6,835 nt of DNA. Origin: an uncultured Rhodospirillaceae bacterium (lineage in GTDB: Bacteria > Pseudomonadota > Alphaproteobacteria > Rhodospirillales > Casp-alpha2). The notes beneath the pieces were generated by a model. The model ran no database searches. It was not told where the DNA came from and saw only the letters and a program-made list of their open reading frames with translations. Position 1 is the stretch's first letter; the number at the start of each line of letters is the position of its first letter. The position numbers and the translations under genes are program-made. This document shows, one piece after another, positions 1-5,836 of this stretch. Where the stretch lies: the NCBI GenBank assembly GCA_913048145.1, contig CAJWVP010000159.1, positions 1 through 6,835 of the forward strand, written 5' to 3'.

Positions 1-107
1 TCCAACTCCGACTCAAGCGAGTTGATAGCGTCGATTTTACCCTGTAGGTCCTTGATGTAGCGGTCGTTGGCCGACCCGAAGAATTTTTTGGCGAGATTTT
101 GAAGCAT
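1..107 (-). CDS. secA: Preprotein translocase ATPase SecA, N-terminal fragment (partial)
   Basis: SecA is the cytoplasmic ATPase that drives unfolded preproteins through the SecYEG channel. Only the first 35 codons are inside the window and the gene continues past the left edge. The translation begins MLQNLAKKFFGSANDRYIKD and goes on through a K-I-D-A-I-N-S-L-E-S-E-L stretch. This matches the SecA amino-terminal signature, in which a short amphipathic helix is followed by FGS-x-N-D-R and then an (I/V)-N-x-(L/M)-E-x-E segment. The start is the ATG at 107-105. A GGGA a few bases upstream is a weak ribosome binding site, but no other start fits the family. A strong promoter lies 33 bases upstream. 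The family call is firm despite the short length; nothing can be said about the motor domains. Confidence 0.9.
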   Translation of the reverse strand, partial: MLQNLAKKFFGSANDRYIKDLQGKIDAINSLESEL

Positions 108-108
108 G

Positions 109-202
109 GGATTCCCAATAGTGGAAACAGAGCGCGAAAGGAATAGTGCTGGTCGGAGGTCGTGTCAATGCGCTTCGGCGTCCGTAAGTCTCGGATTCCC
201 AA
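109..202. repeat. 10-bp direct repeat GGATTCCCAA flanking the secA promoter
   Basis: The 10-mer GGATTCCCAA occurs at 109-118, overlapping the secA ribosome-binding region, and at 193-202, upstream of the -35 box, 84 bases apart. At the same offset from each copy lies a TGGAAA (122-127) or its complement TTTCCA (206-211). It could be a paired protein-binding site or the trace of a small duplication; the sequence cannot decide. Confidence 0.35.
140..168 (-). promoter_or_regulatory. Probable sigma70 promoter of secA
   Basis: On the minus strand a perfect TTGACA -35 box (168-163) is followed by a 17-base spacer and a TATTCC -10 box (145-140). Transcription would start near 133, giving a leader of about 26 bases before the secA ATG. 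Boxes and spacing are read directly; promoter activity is inferred. Confidence 0.7.
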
Positions 203-205
203 CGA

Positions 206-227
206 TTTCCACAATCTTTTCTGGAAA
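206..227. repeat. Inverted repeat TTTCCA-N10-TGGAAA upstream of secA
   Basis: The arms TTTCCA (206-211) and TGGAAA (222-227) are perfect complements around a 10-base AT-rich centre. The spacing is compatible with an operator half-site pair. A terminator is unlikely because there is no T-run and the stem is short. It lies between the end of the decayed frame at 248 and the secA promoter. Confidence 0.25.
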
Positions 228-247
228 GTGATTACGCTGTCTCGAGC

Positions 248-704
248 CTATTTGCTGGGTCTTAACTGATCAAGAATGATCCGGTCGTTGTAGATCGCCG
301 ACCCGCGGGCCATAAGAGCTAACAGGCGCAAATCATAGGGCATCTAAAGCGTCTAACGATCATGGTCAGCAAGTTCGCAGTGGCGGTTGGTGTCGTTGCA
401 GATGAAAGGCGTGACCGACGCTGCATCTTTTGATAACCCCTGTACCTGTGTGGGTTCCTTAATCAATCAGGTGCGCATGTAATCTTTCGTTAGATTGGTC
501 GGGGAAAAGGGCGATGGCCCTTTTGATCTCTTTGTTCTTGTTCCTCCACTTGCGCACGGTCTTCTAATGTTTACCCATGTATTTGTTGCCGAACGCAACG
601 GTGTCAAAGTTCTGGAGGATCTTATCGTTGTTGGGGTCGTCGACTGTTGGCGGTGCCGCGGCGGATGCCAATGTGATAACCAACCCCCGTATGTGCTTTT
701 ACAT
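248..704 (-). pseudogene. Decayed gene remnant, possibly a DUF2927-type envelope protein
   Basis: Reading from the ATG at 704, codon 2 is a stop (TAA, 701-699), followed by K-H-I-R-G-L-V-I-T-L-A-S-A-A-A, which looks like a secretion signal. Next come D-D-P-N-N-D-K and LQNFDTVAFGNKYMGKH, then a second stop (TAG, 566-564), and then KTVRKWRNKNKEIKRAI, ending in LHAHLID at a TAA (461-459). Shifting to the frame that includes 460-458 continues a protein-like text with two more stops. It ends at 343-248 with YDLRLLALMARGSAIYND and a TAG. The pattern of (I/V)AFG-x-(E/K)Y followed by VRKW and a basic stretch recalls my memory of DUF2927 (PF11150), a family of uncharacterised, often lipoprotein-like proteobacterial proteins. 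The second half matches nothing I recognise and might be another gene. Several stops plus a frame change argue against a working product. It runs in the same direction as the oxygenase genes, 57 bases downstream of them. The family assignment is tentative; the decay is the firmer part. Confidence 0.5.
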
Positions 705-761
705 CCATACTCATCAGAATCGGCGCCAGACCCCGAGCAAATCCTCAACGGTGGTGCGATT

Positions 762-1346
762 TCAAAGGAAGTTGGTGATGTTCTTCGCCTGAAGAATGCC
801 CTGTTCAATGATCACCTCGCGGAAATGGACTTGCCAGCCGGTTCCCGCGTTGTGGCGTAGGCGGTCGTGCCTGCGGCCAACGAAGGTGGTGGTGTCATCG
901 ACGATGCGATTCTGGTAGAGAAGAAAACGGTTGGTGACAGCAATTTGTTGGGCGGTTTCCAAGTCCGGTTTGGCATCGACGATACGCACATTGGAAATCA
1001 TGTGGGTAATCCGCGACAGAGGTTCCTCGGCGTAGTGTATTCCCGTTTCGATCTGTTCCACTCGTTTTACCACCGTCCATTTGTCGTTTTCGAACCAGTG
1101 GATACCTTCGCCAACGGTGGTGAATTCGTCGGAGCGGTCGTGGGCGAGGGGCACATTGGCGCGCATGGGCATGTAGTAGGTGAGGTCGTCGGCCAAAAGG
1201 TCCAGCCACGCCCTATATCGCCGGTTGTCCAGGAGGTCTGCTTCCAAGAAGTAGAAGGCTTCCAGTTGTGATTGCAGGGCAGCGTACCCGGGTTGCGCGG
1301 CGAGGTTCCGCCCGATCAGATCGCTGAAGTCGGAGACCGCACTCAT
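762..1346 (-). CDS. Aromatic-ring-hydroxylating oxygenase, beta (small) subunit
   Basis: This is the 194-residue small subunit of a Rieske oxygenase, a cytoplasmic SnoaL/NTF2-like cone that packs with the catalytic alpha subunit, usually as an alpha3beta3 assembly, and has a structural role. Family features are an amino-terminal helix with F-L-E-A-D-L-L-D-N-R-R-Y-R-A-W (residues 33-47), then the L-x-D-D-L-x-Y-Y-M-P strand (51-60). The carboxy-terminal half has N-R-F-L-L-Y-Q-N-R (139-147), the very typical T-F-V-G-R-R-H-D-R-L-R (154-164), and finally R-E-V-I-I-E-Q-G and K-N-I-T-N-F-L at the end. Length is normal. The ATG at 1346 overlaps the alpha stop codon as ATGA, and its own ribosome binding site is weak, so it is probably translated by coupling to alpha. 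The substrate cannot be told from this subunit. Confidence 0.92.
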   Translation of the reverse strand: MSAVSDFSDLIGRNLAAQPGYAALQSQLEAFYFLEADLLDNRRYRAWLDLLADDLTYYMPMRANVPLAHDRSDEFTTVGEGIHWFENDKWTVVKRVEQIETGIHYAEEPLSRITHMISNVRIVDAKPDLETAQQIAVTNRFLLYQNRIVDDTTTFVGRRHDRLRHNAGTGWQVHFREVIIEQGILQAKNITNFL

Positions 1347-2713
1347 GCTCGGCCCGCTTTCGTCACGGGCTCTCCATCACTAAACCGTGGATCGTCTACG
1401 CCCAACAGCTGGTCCCAATCCCGGCCCTCCAGGTAGTCGCGCCAGCGTGTGTAATAGCCCCGGGCCATGTGTTCCGACATTTGCGTGGCCACCAAACCGG
1501 GCAGCGGGTCGTTGAGTTTCGCCGCGCCCATGGATTGCTGGTAATTCAACTTGAGCCGCTTGGCGATGGTGCCCTTAGAGGCGGCGGACGCATAGAGCCA
1601 GTTTTCCATGTCATCCTGTTCGGTCATACCGGCGGGGCCGGAGTAACGCATGTAATAATGGCGCAGAAAGTCCTTAACCGCCGTGGGCGCGTCCGTATCG
1701 ACCAAGAAGAACCGCCAACCTTCCGTCTCACCGGAAGAATGCGGATGCCAGGCGCACAACCCCCTTGGCTGGCGGCCGTGATAAGAGGTATTAGGAAAGA
1801 TCGTGCCCGTGAATGGGATTAGCTGCGCCTCGTCGCCCAGGCGGCGCCGGCGTTCTTCGTAGCAATGGCGGAAGTAGGCCCCGATTTCCGGCTGGTCCAG
1901 ATAGCTGTCGATGAATTCTGCGTCGGGATGCTCCATCGCGCTGTGCACGCCGTGGCCTTCTGGGAAACTGATCCAGATATGCTGGGCCGCCTTCATTTCG
2001 TCGTCGCGCCGGCCCTTGACGCCGCTCCGGGCCGAGGGGCCTATTCCAATAGCGTCCACCGAACCGTGTGAATGGTTATGGTAGGAATCACCCAGGAAGT
2101 TCTCGGCCGCGAATTTCCAGTTGGCGGGAAACTTCCAGCGGTGTACCCCGATCACTTCCGACCCGCCGGAGCGGCCATCCCGGCAATCCAGGGTCATGTC
2201 GAGATGCAGCTTAGCGTCACCCAGGTAGGTCTCGAAATTGGGTGCGTCTTTGTCCCAGGACGCCCAGATCGTGCCCTTGTAGACAGCCATTCTGTCCACC
2301 TCCAGTAGGGACCAGTCGTCTCGGTCCAAAACACCGTCATAGAGGTCGTCGAAATGCGGAACACCCTGCAGCGATCCGTCCAAGGCGAAAGACCAGGCAT
2401 GATATGGACAGGTGAAGACTTTTGCGTTCCCCTTGTCGTAGCGGCAGACCTTCATACCCCGGTGCGTGCAGGAATTTAGGAACACGTGAACTTCGCCCGT
2501 CCGGTCTCGGCACAGAATGACCGATTCCTCACCCATGCGGGAGAGATAGAAATCACCGGGATTGGGAATCAGGCTTTCATGCCCCACGAACAGCCAGGTC
2601 CGCGTGAATAGCGATTCCAACTCCCGTTTGTAGATGGCAGGCGACGTGAAAATCTCGCGAGAGATCATGCCGTGGTCGGCATCTACCAGTGTTTTGAGGT
2701 CCGAGTGTTCCAT
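1343..2713 (-). CDS. Aromatic-ring-hydroxylating oxygenase, alpha (catalytic) subunit with Rieske center
   Basis: This is the large subunit of a Rieske non-heme iron oxygenase, which uses O2 and electrons from a ferredoxin/reductase to hydroxylate an aromatic ring, classically to a cis-dihydrodiol. I prefer the ATG at 2713, which has GAAGG 8 bases upstream. An in-frame GTG at 2728 would add five residues; residue numbers below count from that GTG (461 aa). The Rieske [2Fe-2S] ligands are C87-T-H89 and C107-P-Y-H110 with the usual 17-residue gap. The catalytic domain has N-W-K-F-A-A-E-N-F-L-G-D-S-Y-H at 203-217. H217 and H221 are the presumed iron ligands, D214 the acid bridging to the Rieske center, and D372/D373 in E-Q-D-D-M-E-N-W the carboxylate ligand. 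The two histidines are separated by three residues, where the published motif has four or five. Length and beta partner fit the two-subunit (BphA/phenylpropionate-like) group, but the substrate is unknown. No ferredoxin, reductase or dihydrodiol dehydrogenase gene lies in the window, so electron partners must be encoded elsewhere. Confidence 0.93.
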   Translation of the reverse strand: MEHSDLKTLVDADHGMISREIFTSPAIYKRELESLFTRTWLFVGHESLIPNPGDFYLSRMGEESVILCRDRTGEVHVFLNSCTHRGMKVCRYDKGNAKVFTCPYHAWSFALDGSLQGVPHFDDLYDGVLDRDDWSLLEVDRMAVYKGTIWASWDKDAPNFETYLGDAKLHLDMTLDCRDGRSGGSEVIGVHRWKFPANWKFAAENFLGDSYHNHSHGSVDAIGIGPSARSGVKGRRDDEMKAAQHIWISFPEGHGVHSAMEHPDAEFIDSYLDQPEIGAYFRHCYEERRRRLGDEAQLIPFTGTIFPNTSYHGRQPRGLCAWHPHSSGETEGWRFFLVDTDAPTAVKDFLRHYYMRYSGPAGMTEQDDMENWLYASAASKGTIAKRLKLNYQQSMGAAKLNDPLPGLVATQMSEHMARGYYTRWRDYLEGRDWDQLLGVDDPRFSDGEPVTKAGRA

Positions 2714-2735
2714 GTTCGACGCCTTCACCGCCCAT

Positions 2736-2762
2736 CCAATCTGTCCTTTTAATAGACATTGG
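2736..2762. promoter_or_regulatory. Imperfect inverted repeat upstream of the oxygenase operon, possible operator
   Basis: The plus strand reads CCAATCTGTC (2736-2745), a 9-base AT-rich centre, then GACATTGG (2755-2762). The arms pair as CCAAT and GTC against GAC and ATTGG, with a CT bulge in the left arm. It lies 23-49 bases upstream of the preferred alpha start, where a regulator could act. I found no convincing -35/-10 pair for this operon. Confidence 0.3.
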
Positions 2763-3177
2763 TCTCAATAAATGACACCACCATACTTCCGAAATTGGGT
2801 CAAGAAAGAGCCACGCATCCGCGGGCAGTCATGCGATCTTTTCCGATTTGGGCTCGCAAGAGCGGGAAAGCCCATCGGCAGATTAGACCGTCGTGGAGTG
2901 GCATGGCTTGTCTGTAGTCATTACGAAGGTCCGCGCACAAGGCTATGTGTTCTCAGAAGGCCATATCCTGACGGGCGCGACCGATTGCCGCGCCGTGCCA
3001 CGACCGATATGAGGCCTCCGCTGGTTCCATTGGCGTGTACGGACCCGTCCGTTCGTCTAACGGCCAAGAACATCCCAGAAACCCCGGTGGCGTTGAAGGC
3101 TTGCGCTGAGCGAATCTCCAAACACTGAGCCGGTAGACTGGCAGCCACGCCATCGCGGGGTCATCATCAGACCGCGA
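2763..3177. other. Region without a convincing gene
   Basis: This stretch between the divergent oxygenase and ppiC-argJ operons has no reading frame with family features, codon bias or a good ribosome binding site. The longest plus frame (2772-3128) is rich in Arg and Pro and has no third-position bias. Another plus frame, 2887-3009, is bounded by stops at both ends and reads like protein (for example G-Y-V-F-S-E-G-H-I-L-T-G). It is only 41 codons and matches nothing I know. A short perfect inverted repeat (ACGGAC-CC-GTCCGT) lies at 3039-3052. The region may be debris from rearrangement. Confidence 0.5.
3039..3052. repeat. Short perfect inverted repeat ACGGAC-CC-GTCCGT
   Basis: Two 6-base arms flank a 2-base centre within the gene-free region. 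There is no T-run, so it is not a typical terminator. It could be a regulator half-site pair, but a single short palindrome of this size in GC-rich DNA may also be chance. Confidence 0.25.
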
Positions 3178-3206
3178 TTTCCACCGGGTACAAAGCGGCC
3201 TATAGT
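3178..3206 (+). promoter_or_regulatory. Probable promoter of the ppiC-argJ-mutT operon
   Basis: TTTCCA (3178-3183), a 17-base spacer and TATAGT (3201-3206) form a plausible sigma70 promoter. Transcription would start near 3213, giving a leader of about 40 bases that ends in AAGGA (3241-3245), 7 bases before the ATG at 3253. Confidence 0.55.
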
Positions 3207-3252
3207 GGCGTTTCCCCAAGCGGCGAACCGCCAGTGAACGAAGGATACAAAT

Positions 3253-4089
3253 ATGATGATGCAACGCCTGACGCTGGGGGCCGCGGCTCTCGCCGTAACC
3301 CTTGCCATGACGCCGGGCGGCGTTCGGGCGTCCGATGACGATCCGGTCGTCGCAACCGTGAATGGCACCAAGGTCCACAAATCTATGCTGATCGACGCGC
3401 AACAGCTTTTGCCGCAGCAGTATCAGCAGATTCCGTTGATGCAAATTTATCCCGCGCTGGTCGACACGGTCATCGATATGAAGTTGTCAGCGGCCGACGC
3501 GCGCAAGAAGCAACTCCATGAGACTGAGGATTTCAAGGTCCTCATGTCGCGCATTGAGGACCAGATGTTGCAACGTTCTGTCCTGCAGATGGAAATGGAC
3601 AAGGCGCTCACCGAGGAAGCCATCAAGAAGCGCTACGACGCTATGGTTGCGGATGTGGGGTCGTCGGTCGAAGTGCACGCCCGCCACATCTTGGTGAAGA
3701 CCGAAGATGAGGCAAAGGCAATCATAAAAGAGCTGGACGACGGCGCTGACTTCGAGGCTATGGCCAAGGAAAAATCCACCGGACCGTCCGGTCCGAATGG
3801 CGGCGATCTGGGCTTTTTTGGAAAGGGCCAAATGGTACCGGAATTCGAGAAGGCGGCGTTTGCCCTAGAAAAGGGCAAAATCACCGATACGCCTGTGGAA
3901 ACTCAGTTTGGTTGGCACATCATCAAGGTAGATGACCGCCGCAAGTCCGAGCCGCCGTCCTTCGATTCGATTAAACAGAAATTGCGGACGGAAATTTCTC
4001 AAGAAGCCGGGACCAACTACGTGTCCGGTCTGCGTAAAGAAGCGAAGATCGAACGCTTTGATCTGGACGGAAAACCGCTTCCGAAATAG
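3253..4089 (+). CDS. Parvulin-type peptidyl-prolyl cis-trans isomerase, exported
   Basis: This is a periplasmic foldase of the PpiC/SurA/PrsA kind, which speeds cis-trans isomerisation of prolyl bonds in exported proteins. The 278-residue product starts with M-M-M-Q-R-L, a hydrophobic segment at about 7-20, and a likely signal peptidase I site after V-R-A (residue 26). An amino-terminal SurA-like helical region (about 33-135) holds V-A-T-V-N-G-T-K-V and an I-D-x-K-L segment. The parvulin domain spans about 141-229. It begins V-H-A-R-H-I-L-V, continues through the G-P-S-G-P-N-G-G-D-L-G-F-F loop and M-V-P-E-F-E-K-A-A-F, and ends at Q-F-G-W-H-I-I-K-V. There is no lipobox cysteine, so it is probably soluble. 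Three ATGs lie in tandem; the first has AAGGA 7 bases upstream. It leads a co-directional operon, with argJ 38 bases downstream, and sits on the other side of the oxygenase cluster from secA, fitting a role in export. Confidence 0.92.
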   Translation: MMMQRLTLGAAALAVTLAMTPGGVRASDDDPVVATVNGTKVHKSMLIDAQQLLPQQYQQIPLMQIYPALVDTVIDMKLSAADARKKQLHETEDFKVLMSRIEDQMLQRSVLQMEMDKALTEEAIKKRYDAMVADVGSSVEVHARHILVKTEDEAKAIIKELDDGADFEAMAKEKSTGPSGPNGGDLGFFGKGQMVPEFEKAAFALEKGKITDTPVETQFGWHIIKVDDRRKSEPPSFDSIKQKLRTEISQEAGTNYVSGLRKEAKIERFDLDGKPLPK

Positions 4090-4127
4090 AACGGAGGTTC
4101 TGAACCACGGACAAGGACACCGCGACC

Positions 4128-5390
4128 ATGGGCGCCACGCCGAAGATTTCACCACTGGCGCCGGCCACCTTCCCTGAATTGCCGGCCGTTGGCGGCGTTC
4201 GCTTCGCGACCGCCGCCTGCGGCGTCAAGTATGCAGACCGTGCGGACGTCTTGCTTGGTGCATTTGATACGGGTACGACGGTGGCTGGGGTTCTGACCCA
4301 ATCGAAGACCGCTTCGGCGCCCGTGGGTTGGTGCCGTAAGAACCTGGCTGGAGGTCAAGCCCAGGCACTACTGGTGAACTCGGGAAACGCCAACGCTTTC
4401 ACGGGCGCGAAGGGATTGGCAGCCGTGGAGGCCACGGTATCCGCTGTTGCGGACACGCTGACTTGCCGGCCCAGCAGGGTGTTTACTGCGTCCACCGGTG
4501 TCATTGGTGAGCAGCTTCCCGCAGAAACCATCACATCGGCCATGGCCGGTCTCTACGATCAATTAGCGGATGCAGACAACCCCGCCGTTTGGCAGGCTGC
4601 CGCCGAAGCGATCATGACGACCGACACGTTTCCCAAGGGTGCGTCGCAGACAGCGCGGATTGGCGAAACCGAGATCACCATCGCGGGCATCGCCAAGGGT
4701 TCGGGTATGATCGCGCCGGACATGGCGACCATGCTTTCCTTCGTATTCACGGACGCGACCATCGGAGCCGAGGCGTTGCAGACCATTCTATCGGACATAA
4801 ACTTACGCACATTTAATTCTATCACCGTGGACAGCGACACCTCCACCAGCGATACGGTCCTGTTGTTCGCGACCGGGGCAGCGGGAAATGCGTCCGTCAA
4901 CACCGTCGACGACCCGGCCCTGGACGAGTTCAAGACGGCGTTGGAAGAGGTGCTCCGTGATCTGGCGCATCAAATCGTTAGGGATGGGGAGGGAGCAACG
5001 AAGTTCGTGACCATCACCGTTACTGGCGCTGAAGACGACCGCGCCGCCAAGGTGATCGCTCTTTCCATTGCCAATTCGCCGCTGGTCAAGACGGCCATCG
5101 CCGGCGAAGATGCCAATTGGGGCCGCATTGTTATGGCGGTGGGTAAGGCGGGGGAGGAGGCTGATCGCGACAAGATGGCGATCCGTGTTGGTAGCGTCGA
5201 AATCGCTTCTATGGGTGAAGTCGTCGATGGCTACAACGAGGCACCTGTTGCCGAGCACATGAAAGGGCAGAACATCGAAATCGAGGTGGATGTCGGCGTG
5301 GCAGCGGGTGAAGGTGCCGGTTTCGCCACGGTTTGGACCTGTGATCTCACCCATGGCTATATCACTATTAATGCCGATTACCGGTCCTGA
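4128..5390 (+). CDS. argJ: Bifunctional glutamate N-acetyltransferase / ornithine acetyltransferase
   Basis: ArgJ moves the acetyl group from N-acetylornithine to glutamate, releasing ornithine and recycling acetylglutamate in arginine biosynthesis. Bifunctional forms also make N-acetylglutamate from acetyl-CoA. The 420-residue product is full length. Family marks are L-L-V-N-S-G-N-A-N-A (81-90) and the A-S-T-G-V-I-G oxyanion-hole loop (121-127, T123/G124). The self-cleavage site is A-P-D-M-A-T-M-L-S-F; here A200 and T201 are separated to give alpha and beta chains, and T201 is the nucleophile. The conserved N-W-G-R-I-V-M-A-V-G lies at 330-339, and the end N-A-D-Y-R-S is typical. The ATG at 4128 has AAGGA 10 bases upstream. 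Whether it is mono- or bifunctional cannot be told from these motifs. It is probably cotranscribed with the upstream isomerase and downstream mutT. Confidence 0.97.
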   Translation: MGATPKISPLAPATFPELPAVGGVRFATAACGVKYADRADVLLGAFDTGTTVAGVLTQSKTASAPVGWCRKNLAGGQAQALLVNSGNANAFTGAKGLAAVEATVSAVADTLTCRPSRVFTASTGVIGEQLPAETITSAMAGLYDQLADADNPAVWQAAAEAIMTTDTFPKGASQTARIGETEITIAGIAKGSGMIAPDMATMLSFVFTDATIGAEALQTILSDINLRTFNSITVDSDTSTSDTVLLFATGAAGNASVNTVDDPALDEFKTALEEVLRDLAHQIVRDGEGATKFVTITVTGAEDDRAAKVIALSIANSPLVKTAIAGEDANWGRIVMAVGKAGEEADRDKMAIRVGSVEIASMGEVVDGYNEAPVAEHMKGQNIEIEVDVGVAAGEGAGFATVWTCDLTHGYITINADYRS

Positions 5391-5412
5391 TCTGGGTTGT
5401 CTGCAGGCGGAA

Positions 5413-5832
5413 GTGCGCCTGGCGGTGGATGCGCTACCCCTGAAGCTGGTGGTTGCCGCCGCCCTGGTCGACATCGACAACCGGGTGCTGATCGGTAAAC
5501 GGCCCGAGGGCAAAGCCATGGCGGGCCTTTGGGAATTTCCCGGTGGTAAGGTGGCCGAGGGTGAGCTCCCCGAACGGGCCATCATTCGCGAACTGAAAGA
5601 AGAGCTAGATATCGACGTCACAACCAGTTGTCTAGCGCCGCTCACCTTCGCCAGCCATAGCTACGAAGACTTCCATCTCCTGATGCCGTTATATGTTATC
5701 CGGGTTTGGCAGGGCGAGATGCGCGCCAAGGAAGGCCAGGAATTGAAATGGGTGCGGGCGACCCGGCTGATCGATTATCCCATGCCTCCAGCAGACATTC
5801 CGCTGATCGCGATCATCCGGGATATTCTCTGA
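5413..5832 (+). CDS. mutT: MutT-like Nudix hydrolase, probable 8-oxo-dGTP diphosphatase
   Basis: MutT hydrolyses 8-oxo-dGTP to the monophosphate, so that oxidised guanine is not built into DNA. The conserved fold begins at L-P-L-K-L-V-V-A-A-A-L-V-D, followed by R-V-L-I-G-K-R-P-E-G-K and G-L-W-E-F-P-G-G. The Nudix box G-x5-E-x7-R-E-U-x-E-E-x-G-U is read as GKVAEGE, LPERAII, RELKEELDI. All metal-binding glutamates are present; the box's penultimate glycine is aspartate. The carboxy-terminal W-V-R-A-x-x-L-x-x-Y-P-M-P-P-A-D is typical of MutT. The start is uncertain. The frame is open back to an ATG at 5290 inside argJ, with further ATGs at 5353 and 5371 and GTGs at 5413 and 5425. I chose the GTG at 5413 because AGGCGG precedes it and the product (139 aa) has the usual length; the ATG at 5371 (20-base overlap with argJ) is the main alternative. 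Confidence 0.88.
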   Translation: MRLAVDALPLKLVVAAALVDIDNRVLIGKRPEGKAMAGLWEFPGGKVAEGELPERAIIRELKEELDIDVTTSCLAPLTFASHSYEDFHLLMPLYVIRVWQGEMRAKEGQELKWVRATRLIDYPMPPADIPLIAIIRDIL

Positions 5833-5836
5833 GGTG

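Noticed and set aside
467..808. 113-codon minus-strand open frame overlapping the end of the beta subunit gene
   Set aside because: It overlaps a certain gene in another frame and its text is low-complexity (Ser/Thr/Arg/Pro). The neighbouring frame carries the protein-like remnant instead.
495..860. 121-codon plus-strand open frame opposite the beta subunit end and the remnant
   Set aside because: It is antisense to a recognised gene, has no ribosome binding site or family match, and mirrors the remnant's codons.
2775..2803. TTGACC on the minus strand as a -35 box for the oxygenase operon
   Set aside because: At 16-19 bases spacing no sequence resembling TATAAT follows.
3015..3040. Possible tRNA T-arm-like GGTTCCATT
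   Set aside because: No acceptor stem, anticodon arm or matching 3' half could be folded around it.
2772..3128. 118-codon plus-strand open frame in the gap before the isomerase gene
   Set aside because: It has no good ribosome binding site, shows an Arg/Pro-rich make-up without motifs and lacks the third-position GC bias of the neighbouring genes.
4803..5645. 280-codon minus-strand open frame across argJ and mutT
   Set aside because: It is a shadow of two well-identified plus-strand genes; length comes from GC-rich antisense lacking stops.
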